DNA of 31,088 nt from RGIG5675 sp050943435 (lineage in GTDB: Bacteria > Bacillota > Clostridia > Oscillospirales > Ruminococcaceae): positions 1-31,088 of the forward strand of contig JBMNPE010000008.1 of the NCBI GenBank assembly GCA_050943435.1. The letters are read 5' to 3'. The position numbers and the translations under genes were made by a program. Below, piece after piece: positions 23,724 through 30,184 of this stretch; the stretch's first letter is position 1; each line of letters begins with the position of its first letter. The notes below the pieces were generated by a model. The model was not told the DNA's origin and made no database searches. It saw only the letters and a program-made list of their open reading frames with translations.

Positions 23724-24594
23724 TCAGTATTCCCGCGGCCTCCTCTGCCGCCTCAATCACATGCCTCATCAGCACTGTCACTGTCGCGCTTCCGAGGCCC
23801 TTCGGGACAGGGGTGATCCTGCATCCCTTGGCCTTGGCTGCCTCAAAGTCGACATCGCCGCACACTGTCCCGTCAGGAAGCACATTGTACCCGACATCCA
23901 CTATTGAAGCACCGGGCTTTATGCATCCCGGACCCACTATCCTGGGCTTCCCCGCAGTGGCTATTACCACATCGCACTGGGAGAGGACGCCTTCGAGGTC
24001 TTTCGTCCTCGAATGGCATATCGTCACGGTGGCGTTCTCCTTCAGGAGGAGCATTGCGGCCGGCTTTCCTACCGTGAAAGACCTGCCCACTACCGCGGCT
24101 CTCGCCCCCTTGAGCTCGACTCCGTAGAATTTGAGCATCATTACAGCAGCCTGGGCAGTGCAGGGCACGAAAAATCCAGGCTTGTCCGCATACACAGCTT
24201 CCATGGACACATCAGTGGCCCCGTCCACGTCCTTTCCGGGGGAGATGAGCTGTATTGCCGCTTTCTCGTCGAGACCGCGCGGCAGGGGTCTCATCATTAT
24301 AATCCCGTTTATTTCCGGATCCTGCGACAGCTTTCTTATTTCATCCTCCAGCTCAGACTGGCTGCATCCCGCCCTGAGAGTGGCTCTGACGACCTCCACC
24401 CCGGACTTCGGCGCCTTCTTCACTATGGAATTTTCGTAGTGCACGTCGTCCTGGCCCTCGCCCACCCTCACGACTGCGAGCTTCGGAACTTTTCCGCGTT
24501 GGGCCAGTCTCGAGGACCTCGCTGCGTTTTCAGCCTCCAGTGCCTCGGCGAGGGGTCTGCCGAACATTATCAATCCTTCTCTGTTCCCTACCAT
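23716..24594 (-). CDS. folD: FolD-family methylenetetrahydrofolate dehydrogenase, atypical active site
   Basis: FolD interconverts methylene-, methenyl- and formyl-THF. The 292-residue protein has the Rossmann motif AAVVGRSFTVGKPAAMLL, VPCTAQAAVMML, KDVDGATDVS and IVDVGYNVLPDGTVCGDVDF. However, the motif normally YVxxK reads HYENSIVKK, so the catalytic Lys position (about residue 57) is Ile, and VQLPLP reads MMRPLP, so the Gln (about 101) is Met. The usual PGGVGPMT reads PKGLGSAT. This suggests dehydrogenase without normal cyclohydrolase activity. Start: ATG 24594 has GGGAGG 5 bases upstream; ATG 24567 (MFGRPLAEA) also has AAGGA and is possible. Confidence 0.9.
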   Translation of the reverse strand: MVGNREGLIMFGRPLAEALEAENAARSSRLAQRGKVPKLAVVRVGEGQDDVHYENSIVKKAPKSGVEVVRATLRAGCSQSELEDEIRKLSQDPEINGIIMMRPLPRGLDEKAAIQLISPGKDVDGATDVSMEAVYADKPGFFVPCTAQAAVMMLKFYGVELKGARAAVVGRSFTVGKPAAMLLLKENATVTICHSRTKDLEGVLSQCDVVIATAGKPRIVGPGCIKPGASIVDVGYNVLPDGTVCGDVDFEAAKAKGCRITPVPKGLGSATVTVLMRHVIEAAEEAAGILND

Positions 24595-24617
24595 CAATAC
24601 CTCCCTGCACAGGCCGC

Positions 24618-26285
24618 TCAGAACAGCCCGGTAATTTTCCCGCTGCCGTCTATGTCTATCTTCTCTGCTGCCGGCTGCTTCGGGAGGCCCGGCATGGTCA
24701 TAATCCTGCCTGTTATTGCCACGATGAACCCGGCTCCTCCGGATATCCTGAGGCTCCTCACATGAAGAGGCACTCCGGCAGGGGCGTTCCTGAGCTTGGG
24801 ATTGTCGGAGAAGCTGTACTGCGTCTTTGCGACGCAGACCGGTAGCCCGGAATATCCGCATTCATTCAGCATCTCAAGCTGTCCGAGGGCTTCTTCCGAG
24901 AATTCCACGCCTTCCCCGCCGTATATCTTTCTGTTGATGTCTTCAAGCTTTTTCTCTATTGTCTCATCGAGGTCATAGGAGAACCTGACGCCATTTGCAG
25001 ACGGTATCTCCTCCAGAACCTTTTCTGCGAGGTCTGTTCCTCCCTTTGAGCCCCTGCTGTACACTTCCGACATGACAGCAGTCATGCCGTTTTCCCTGCA
25101 CATCGAGAGAAGCTTTTCCCTCTCCGCATCTGTGTCAGTCGGGAAGCTGTTTACAGCTATTACGCACGGAAGCCCGAACACTTCAGTAATGTTGCGCCAG
25201 TGCCTCATGAGGTTAGGGAACCCCTTTTCAAGGGCATCGGTATCCTCTTTGCCGAGATCTTCCTTTTCCACTCCACCGTGGTACTTGAGAGCTCGTATCG
25301 TGGCAACCAGAACCACCGCGTCGGGGCTGAGCCCTGACATCCTGCACTTTATATCGCAGAACTTCTCCGCACCGAGATCGGAACCGAATCCCGCCTCGGT
25401 CACGACGTAGTCCCCCAGTGCGAGAGCCGTGCGCGTGGCTATGAGAGAATTGCATCCGTGGGCTATGTTTGCAAACGGCCCGCCGTGGATGATTGCCGGG
25501 GTGTTTTCGAGAGTCTGCACGAGATTAGGCTTTACTGCGTCCTTGAGCAGGGCAGCCATAGCACCCTGGGCGTTGAGCATTCCAGCAGTGACAGGCCTGC
25601 CGTCTTTATCAAAGGCAACGACGATCTTAGAGAGCCTTTCTTTTAAATCAGAAAGCCCGTCAGCCAGGCAGAGCGTAGCCATTACTTCTGACGCAGCGGT
25701 AATGTCGAACCCGTCGTCGCGCGGAACACCTCCGGTCTTTCCCCCGAGGCCGTCCTGGATGTGCCTCAGCTGGCGGTCGTTCATGTCCACGCAGCGCTTC
25801 CACTGGATCCTGTTTACGTCTATTCCAAGGGCATTTCCCTGGTATATGTGGTTGTCGAGCATGGCCGCAAGCAGGTTGTTTGCCGCGCCTATCGCATGGA
25901 AATCGCCGGTAAAGTGGAGGTTAATGTCCTCCATCGGTATGACCTGCGCATATCCTCCTCCTGCTGCCCCGCCCTTTATCCCGAAGACGGGTCCGAGTGA
26001 GGGCTCCCTCAGGGCTACAACAGTCTTCTTTCCGAGGGCCGAAAGGGCATCGGCAAGGCCGACCGAAGTGGTTGTCTTGCCCTCTCCTGCAGGAGTTGGC
26101 GTTATTGCCGTGACGAGAATCAGCTTCCCTTTCTTTCCCCTCCCGATTATTTCTGCGCTGTCGCTTATCTTTGCCTTATATTTTCCGTACTGTTCGATTT
26201 CATCTTCTTTCAGCCCCAGCTTTGAGGCTATTTCGGCTATTGGACGGATATCAGCTTCCTGGGCGATCTCTATATCGGATTTCAT
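24618..26285 (-). CDS. fhs: Formate-tetrahydrofolate ligase
   Basis: ATP-dependent formation of 10-formyl-THF from formate, used in purine synthesis and in the Wood-Ljungdahl methyl branch. The 555-residue protein has the nucleotide-binding TAITPTPAGEGKTTTSVGL, then ALREPSLGPVFGIKGGAAGGGYAQV-type sequence, DINLHFTGDFHAIGAANNL, KPNLVQTLENTPAIIHGGPFANIAHG and GSDLGAEKFCDIKCR, all diagnostic. Length is full. It heads the one-carbon operon, and the Shine-Dalgarno GGAGG is 7 bases from the ATG. Presence alone does not prove acetogenesis. Confidence 0.98.
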   Translation of the reverse strand: MKSDIEIAQEADIRPIAEIASKLGLKEDEIEQYGKYKAKISDSAEIIGRGKKGKLILVTAITPTPAGEGKTTTSVGLADALSALGKKTVVALREPSLGPVFGIKGGAAGGGYAQVIPMEDINLHFTGDFHAIGAANNLLAAMLDNHIYQGNALGIDVNRIQWKRCVDMNDRQLRHIQDGLGGKTGGVPRDDGFDITAASEVMATLCLADGLSDLKERLSKIVVAFDKDGRPVTAGMLNAQGAMAALLKDAVKPNLVQTLENTPAIIHGGPFANIAHGCNSLIATRTALALGDYVVTEAGFGSDLGAEKFCDIKCRMSGLSPDAVVLVATIRALKYHGGVEKEDLGKEDTDALEKGFPNLMRHWRNITEVFGLPCVIAVNSFPTDTDAEREKLLSMCRENGMTAVMSEVYSRGSKGGTDLAEKVLEEIPSANGVRFSYDLDETIEKKLEDINRKIYGGEGVEFSEEALGQLEMLNECGYSGLPVCVAKTQYSFSDNPKLRNAPAGVPLHVRSLRISGGAGFIVAITGRIMTMPGLPKQPAAEKIDIDGSGKITGLF

Positions 26286-26309
26286 TGGCTTACCTCCGGT
26301 TATTTATAT

Positions 26310-26345
26310 GGGGGCTGTCCGCCCCCGCGTGACAGATTCAGTATA
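26310..26345 (-). promoter_or_regulatory. Candidate fhs promoter and leader hairpin
   Basis: TATACT (26345-26340) preceded by TTG is the best -10 upstream of fhs, without a convincing -35. Just downstream the transcript can form GGGGGC-GGACA-GCCCCC (26326-26310), which overlaps an alternative pairing CTGTC/GACAG (26335-26331 with 26319-26315). The hairpin ends about 10 bases before the Shine-Dalgarno. I could not match this to a ZTP riboswitch. Confidence 0.35.
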
Positions 26346-26453
26346 CAACCTTGCCGGGCCAACTCCCGCCCGCATGTTCATTTTCTGTTTTCCGCCCAAA
26401 AATCCCCCGTGCCGTTTGTCATTCTTTTCACGAGCCGTGTGCGTCTGCCGAGA

Positions 26454-26487
26454 ATAAAATACGGCGCCCCGGCAATCCCGGGACGCC
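26454..26487 (-). terminator. Terminator after rplL
   Basis: GGCGTCCCGG pairs with CCGGGGCGCC (26487-26478 with 26472-26463, one G-U pair, loop of 5), followed on the minus strand by ATTTTAT. It is 22 bases past the rplL stop and separates rplJ-rplL from fhs. It marks that rpoB is not co-transcribed with rplL here. Confidence 0.85.
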
Positions 26488-26509
26488 GCAATGTACGGTA
26501 TTGGTTCTG

Positions 26510-26881
26510 TTACTTGAGTTCCACTGATGCGCCTGCATCTGTCAGCTGCTTCATGATGGCATCTGCATCGGCCTTGGAAACTCCTGTCTTGACAGCCTTC
26601 GGGGCTCCGTCGACGAGGGCCTTGGACTCCTTGAGTCCGAGTCCGGTGATTTCCTTGACCGCCTTGATGACAGGCATCTTGGCTTCGCCTGCGTCTGTGA
26701 GGATGACGTCGAAGGACGTCTTTTCCTCTGCTGCAGGAGCTGCTGCTCCGCCTGCAGGTGCTGCAACTGCCGCTGCTGCGGCTGAAACGCCGAATTCATC
26801 TTCGATTGCCTTTACGAGCTCGTTGAGCTCAAGGACTGTCATGCCTTTGATCTCTTCGATCATTTTGGCTATATCTGCCAT
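26510..26881 (-). CDS. rplL: 50S ribosomal protein L7/L12
   Basis: Stalk protein that recruits translation GTPases. The 123-residue acidic protein starts MADIAKMIEEIKGMTVLELNE, has the Ala/Gly/Pro hinge (AAAAAVAAPAGGAAAPAAEE) and the C-terminal domain with EEKTSFDVILTDAGEAKM, VIKAVKEITGLGLKESKALVDGAP and SKADADAIMKQL. All parts match the family. It follows rplJ by 61 bases. Confidence 0.99.
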   Translation of the reverse strand: MADIAKMIEEIKGMTVLELNELVKAIEDEFGVSAAAAAVAAPAGGAAAPAAEEKTSFDVILTDAGEAKMPVIKAVKEITGLGLKESKALVDGAPKAVKTGVSKADADAIMKQLTDAGASVELK

Positions 26882-26942
26882 TTTAAATATCCTCCGTCAA
26901 ATTTGTATGCGCCTTATGCGGCGTCTTTCTGCTGGTTTCTGA

Positions 26943-27467
26943 TTACTGGGCGGCCGCTTCCGCGGTTTCTCCGGAATCCTGCTTCTTGGCTACTTCCGAG
27001 ACCGCTCTTGCAAGCCTTGCTATCATTCCGTTCAGGGTTCCCGCCAGGATGCTGATGAGTCCGTCGCGGGACGGCAGCACTGCGAGTTCCTGGAGTTCGT
27101 CAACCGACACTACCTTTCCGTCGACAACTCCGCCCTTGAAATTGAAGTTCTTCTTGAGGCTGTCGGAATACTTCTTGAGTATCTTTTCAGGGGCTATCGG
27201 GTCAGAGCCGATCGCGATTGCCGTTGTTCCCCTGAGCAGATCCTTGAGCTCCGAATAGCCTGCAGCGTCCAGGGCGTGGCTGAGTATGGAGTTCTTGACC
27301 ACTGAATACTCCACGTTCTCCCCGCGCATCTCGGAGCGCAGCTTTGTGTCGTCCTCGACATTGATTCCCTCGTAGTCCACGAGAACAACCGACGCCGCAT
27401 CCTTTATCTTGCTTCCGAGCTCGTCCGCGAGCTTCTGCTTCTGTTCAAGTACCTTCTGATTGGGCAT
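26943..27467 (-). CDS. rplJ: 50S ribosomal protein L10
   Basis: Stalk base protein that binds L11-region 23S rRNA and carries L7/L12 dimers. The 174-residue protein begins MPNQKVLEQKQKLADELGSKI and includes VVLVDYEGINVEDDTKLRSEMR and YSVVKNSILSHALDAAG, then the LLRGTTAIAIGSDPIAPEK region and a C-terminal helix for L12 binding. L10-L12 complexes autoregulate this operon by binding the leader directly upstream, which is present here. Confidence 0.98.
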   Translation of the reverse strand: MPNQKVLEQKQKLADELGSKIKDAASVVLVDYEGINVEDDTKLRSEMRGENVEYSVVKNSILSHALDAAGYSELKDLLRGTTAIAIGSDPIAPEKILKKYSDSLKKNFNFKGGVVDGKVVSVDELQELAVLPSRDGLISILAGTLNGMIARLARAVSEVAKKQDSGETAEAAAQ

Positions 27468-27516
27468 CTTTCTGTTTCACCTCCCTTTAATAAAATGGAT
27501 ATACAGATTTCAGCCC

Positions 27517-27650
27517 AAAAAATTTCCCCGGGGAAATCCCCGAGGAAATTGTGATGCCGTATCAAGTGCCTTTCGGCTTAAGCGGCTTTCTCCTCGGCGG
27601 GCGGTTTCCCATTGTACCGTTTCCGGCACCCGCTGTCTCAGGCTAAAACA
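27517..27650 (-). promoter_or_regulatory. L10 leader RNA with attenuator
   Basis: The leader contains the L10-leader core: CCTGAGACAGCGGG and CCCGCCGAGG flank a TGCCG-GAAA-CGGTA hairpin and an AATGGGAAAC segment (27642-27592). The GA-rich asymmetric internal loop looks like a kink-turn. Downstream is a terminator: TTTCCTCGGGG pairs with CCCCGGGGAAA (27548-27538 with 27533-27523), followed by TTTTTT (27522-27517). The segment CCGAGGAGAAA (27597-27587) can instead pair with TTTCCTCGG and act as antiterminator. L10-L12 binding would hold CCGAGG in the first helix and let the terminator form. Confidence 0.88.
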
Positions 27651-27658
27651 GCATATAA

Positions 27659-27688
27659 ACTATATAGCTGCACCGGCAGCCGTGTCAA
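27659..27688 (-). promoter_or_regulatory. Promoter of rplJ-rplL
   Basis: A perfect TTGACA (27683-27688) lies two bases past the rplA stop. The -10 is either TATAGT (27659-27664, 18-base spacer) or TATATA (27661-27666, 16-base spacer). The predicted start is just upstream of the L10 leader core, so rplJ-rplL can be transcribed separately from rplK-rplA. Confidence 0.75.
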
Positions 27689-27690
27689 GC

Positions 27691-28404
27691 TCACTGCTCC
27701 TGCGGGGCAGCGGTCTGGTAGCGCTGTGTTGCCACCTTGATTCCAGGTCCCATCGTCGCGCTGACTGTGCAGGAACGGATGTACTGTCCCTTGACAGCTG
27801 CCGGCTTGGCCCTGACGATCGCGTCGAGAACAGTGTCAAAGTTCTCCTGGAGCTTCTGGGGTCCGAATGAGGCCTTTCCGATGACGACGTGGATGATGTT
27901 CGTCTTGTCGAGGCGGTACTCTATCTTGCCTGCCTTGGCATCGTGGACTGCCTTGGCCACATCGGGAGTGACAGTTCCGGCCTTCGGGTTCGGCATGAGT
28001 CCGCGTGGTCCGAGGATCTTTCCAAGACGTCCCACGACACCCATCATGTCCGGGCTCGCGATGACTACGTCGAAGTCCATGAAGTTTTCCTTCTGGATCC
28101 TCTCGGCGAGGTCCTGCTCACCGACGATGTCTGCGCCGGCCTCTTTGGCCGCATTTGCAGCTTCGCCCTTTGCAAACACCGCTACGCGCACGGTCTTGCC
28201 TGTCCCGTTGGGCAGCACGACAGCTCCGCGGACCTGCTCGTCGGCGTGACGTGAATCGACGCCCATGCGCAGGTGAAGCTCTATGGTCTCGTCGAACTTC
28301 GCCTTTGCGGTCTTGCAGACGAGATCGAGTGCCTCGGCGGTATCATATGTCTTTGTCCTGTCGAACAGCTTCTGGCTGTCCTGGTAATTCTTCCCGCGCT
28401 TCAT
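27691..28404 (-). CDS. rplA: 50S ribosomal protein L1
   Basis: Forms the mobile L1 stalk at the E site and represses rplK-rplA translation by binding an mRNA mimic of its rRNA site. The 237-residue protein starts MKRGKNYQDSQKLFDRTKTY and contains FDETIELHLRMGVDSRHADEQVRG, LGKILGPRGLMPNPKAGTVT and the end VKGQYIRSCTVSATMGPGIKV. ATG 28404 has GGAGG 9 bases upstream; the frame extends six codons further without homology. It is one base from the rplK stop. Confidence 0.98.
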   Translation of the reverse strand: MKRGKNYQDSQKLFDRTKTYDTAEALDLVCKTAKAKFDETIELHLRMGVDSRHADEQVRGAVVLPNGTGKTVRVAVFAKGEAANAAKEAGADIVGEQDLAERIQKENFMDFDVVIASPDMMGVVGRLGKILGPRGLMPNPKAGTVTPDVAKAVHDAKAGKIEYRLDKTNIIHVVIGKASFGPQKLQENFDTVLDAIVRAKPAAVKGQYIRSCTVSATMGPGIKVATQRYQTAAPQEQ

Positions 28405-28405
28405 C

Positions 28406-28837
28406 TTACTTTGCCTCCTCAACAGTTACGCCCATGCTCCTGGCCGTGCCTGCCACCATGCTCATGGCGGCCTCGAGGCTGGCAGCATTGAGATCCTTCA
28501 TCTTGATCTCTGCGATCTTCTTGAGGGATTCGCGGGACAGTTCCGCAACTTTATTCTTGTTCGGCTCGCCCGATGCCTTTTCGATGTTGCACTCCTTCTT
28601 GATGAGGACTGCAGCAGGCGGCGTCTTGGTTACGAACGTGAATGAGTGGTCGGCGTATACGGAAATCACGACCGGGATGATCATCCCCATGTCGTTCTTT
28701 GTGCGCTCATTGAACTCCTTCGTGAACGCCATGATGTTTACGCCGTGCTGGCCGAGAGCCGGTCCTACCGGAGGAGCCGGAGTCGCCTGGCCTGCAGGTA
28801 TCTGCAGCTTGATGAATGCTTCTGGTTTCTTTGCCAT
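28406..28837 (-). CDS. rplK: 50S ribosomal protein L11
   Basis: Binds the GTPase-associated centre of 23S rRNA and is needed for RelA activation. The 143-residue protein starts MAKKPEAFIKLQIPAGQATP and has the signature PPVGPALGQHGVNIMAFTKE, then the C-terminal rRNA-binding domain (KIAEIKMKDLNAASLEAAMS, VAGTARSMGVTVE). Length is standard. Confidence 0.98.
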   Translation of the reverse strand: MAKKPEAFIKLQIPAGQATPAPPVGPALGQHGVNIMAFTKEFNERTKNDMGMIIPVVISVYADHSFTFVTKTPPAAVLIKKECNIEKASGEPNKNKVAELSRESLKKIAEIKMKDLNAASLEAAMSMVAGTARSMGVTVEEAK

Positions 28838-28868
28838 AATTCAGAATCCTCCATTTGTGGTTAAGCGA

Positions 28869-28938
28869 AATGATGAAAATTTCATTTCTCCCACGGATCC
28901 CTCGCGGGATCCTCTGACATTAAGCCCTTCTGCAGGGC
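28869..28938 (-). promoter_or_regulatory. Candidate L1-binding leader upstream of rplK
   Basis: The 112-base nusG-rplK gap holds two hairpins on the transcript: GCCCT-GCAGA-AGGGC (28938-28924) and a perfect GGATCCC-GCGA-GGGATCC (28912-28895). The second is flanked by ATGTCAGA on the 5' side and GTGGGAG on the 3' side. GTGGGAG also occurs in the L1-binding region of 23S rRNA (helix 76 area, from memory), so this may be the mRNA mimic through which L1 controls rplK-rplA. There is no T-run, so it would act on translation. Confidence 0.45.
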
Positions 28939-28949
28939 GGTCATACTTT

Positions 28950-29471
28950 TTAGACAGGCGTCACGCCTGAGATGTCAAGTTCGGCGGTGGTTTCCCTTCC
29001 GAACATCGAGACCTTGAGCTTCACCTTCTGGTGCTCCTCATCGATCCCTTCCACGACTCCGATGTATCCGGCGAGAGGTCCTTCGTTGACCTTTACGCTG
29101 TCTCCTATCGAATAATCGACATCGACTGTGTTCATCCCGACTCCGAGCTTGTCTATCTCCTCGTCAGAAAGCGGTATCGGCTTGTTTGCCGAACCAACAA
29201 AGCCGGTCACTCCTCTCGTGTTCCTCACGATATACCAGCTCTCGTCGGTCATCACCATCTTTACGAGCACATATCCTGGAAACAGCCTGCGCTCGATCTC
29301 CTTGCGCTTGTTGTCGCTGACCTCGATCACCTTTTCGGTCGGGATGCGCACTTCCTGTATGTAGTCATGAAGCCTCTGGTTCTCGACCATCTTCTCGAGA
29401 TTGGTAGCGACCTTGTTCTCATAACCGGAATACGTGTGGACTACGTACCACTTTGCTTCCTGCTTTGCCAT
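28950..29471 (-). CDS. nusG: Transcription termination/antitermination protein NusG
   Basis: Binds RNA polymerase to affect pausing, Rho and coupling to ribosomes. The 173-residue protein has the NGN domain (AKWYVVHTYSGYENKVATNL, RRLFPGYVLVKMVMTDESWY, RNTRGVTGFVGS) and a C-terminal KOW domain (VNEGPLAGYIGVVEGID, KLKVSMFGRETTAELD). Order secE-nusG-rplK is conserved. Confidence 0.98.
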   Translation of the reverse strand: MAKQEAKWYVVHTYSGYENKVATNLEKMVENQRLHDYIQEVRIPTEKVIEVSDNKRKEIERRLFPGYVLVKMVMTDESWYIVRNTRGVTGFVGSANKPIPLSDEEIDKLGVGMNTVDVDYSIGDSVKVNEGPLAGYIGVVEGIDEEHQKVKLKVSMFGRETTAELDISGVTPV

Positions 29472-29480
29472 CTGTCTGCC

Positions 29481-29738
29481 TCAGCTCGTAAATATAATGG
29501 CGCGGATCCAGCTGAACAGGGCATCTATTCCCCAGACGACAACTGCCACTATAAGCACGCAGGCGAGGACGACAACCGCATTCTTCCAAACCTGCTTCCA
29601 GGTAGGCCACACGATCTTGCGGTATTCTCCCCTTGTGTCGCGGAGAAACTTTCCGATCCTCTTGAAGAGGCCCGGCTTTTTCTTCTTCTGCTGCTTGGAG
29701 CCGGAAGCCTGCTTCTTGTCACTAGCCTTGTCTGCCAT
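29481..29738 (-). CDS. secE: Protein translocase subunit SecE
   Basis: Small membrane subunit of SecYEG. The 85-residue protein has a Lys-rich, Ser/Gln cytosolic N-terminus (ASGSKQQKKKKPG), the amphipathic helix with the signature EYRKIVWPTWKQ, and one hydrophobic segment (NAVVVLACVLIVAVVVWGI). It starts one base after the rpmG stop. Confidence 0.97.
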   Translation of the reverse strand: MADKASDKKQASGSKQQKKKKPGLFKRIGKFLRDTRGEYRKIVWPTWKQVWKNAVVVLACVLIVAVVVWGIDALFSWIRAIIFTS

Positions 29739-29739
29739 C

Positions 29740-29889
29740 TTACTTAGTCTCTCTGTGAAGAGTGCGCTTCTTGCAGTGCGGGCAGTACTTCTTTATCTCG
29801 AGCCTGTCCGTATTCTTTTTCTTGTTCTTTTCAGTGGTATAATTGCGGTTCTTGCACTCAGTGCATGCAAGGGTAATTGTAACTCTCAT
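29740..29889 (-). CDS. rpmG: 50S ribosomal protein L33, four-cysteine type
   Basis: A 49-residue protein read directly from the sequence: it starts MRVTITLACTECKNRNYTT and continues EKNKKNTDRLEIKKYCPHC, ending KKRTLHRETK. The two CxxC pairs (CTEC and CPHC) make it the zinc-binding form of L33. GGGAGGG lies 9 bases before the ATG. It is the first gene of the rpmG-secE-nusG-rplK-rplA unit, as in many Bacillota. Confidence 0.97.
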   Translation of the reverse strand: MRVTITLACTECKNRNYTTEKNKKKNTDRLEIKKYCPHCKKRTLHRETK

Positions 29890-29980
29890 TCTTTCGGCCC
29901 TCCCATTTCAAAGCCTCCCTCTGCAGTCCTGCGCCGTTCATTTATGGCGCAAAAAAATAGACCTGCTAAGAGGTACTAAC

Positions 29981-30009
29981 ACTATATTGTATGGTCGGAT
30001 TTTTGTCAA
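29981..30009 (-). promoter_or_regulatory. Promoter of rpmG-secE-nusG-rplK-rplA
   Basis: A perfect TTGACA (30004-30009), a 17-base spacer and TATAGT (29981-29986, 5 of 6) lie about 90 bases upstream of rpmG. The short leader holds TGCGCC/GGCGCA, a 6-bp stem near 29928-29952, and a T-run before it. This is one of the best promoter matches in the window. Confidence 0.85.
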
Positions 30010-30070
30010 CAGCGGATTTTTAATAATCCCGCAGGCACGGCATCCGGTCATGCGGCGCGTGGCAGTTTGA

Positions 30071-30099
30071 TTGTGGACAGTCCTGCAATCTGATATTAT
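30071..30099 (+). promoter_or_regulatory. Candidate promoter of ddl
   Basis: TTGTGG (30071-30076), a 17-base spacer and TATTAT (30094-30099, 5 of 6) precede ddl by about 85 bases, with more A/T-rich sequence (TATAAAA) next to it. The -35 is weak. It is divergent from the rpmG promoter; the 295 bases between rpmG and ddl hold these two promoters and nothing else I can support. Confidence 0.45.
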
Positions 30100-30184
30100 T
30101 ATAAAACATTGAAATTTATGCAAGCCCGCCGTGATTATTCTCACCTGAGGCAGTCCGTGGCGGCCTGCGATGGAGGCGGTTCCT

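Noticed and set aside
24595..24861. N-terminal extension of the folD frame into fhs
   Set aside because: It overlaps fhs out of frame, is Arg/Ser-rich shadow sequence, and the FolD family begins near 24594.
25429..26457. 342-codon open frame antisense to fhs
   Set aside because: High-GC shadow of a highly conserved gene, with no recognisable protein or ribosome binding site.
26286..26460. ZTP (pfl) riboswitch before fhs
   Set aside because: The gene context fits, but I could not find the conserved GGGNCGTG and CCGCCGGG-type segments in the right order, and the best -10 lies downstream of where it would be.
29740..29980. tRNA gene near secE, as found in some genomes
   Set aside because: rpmG and secE are one base apart and no cloverleaf or TTCGA loop is visible.
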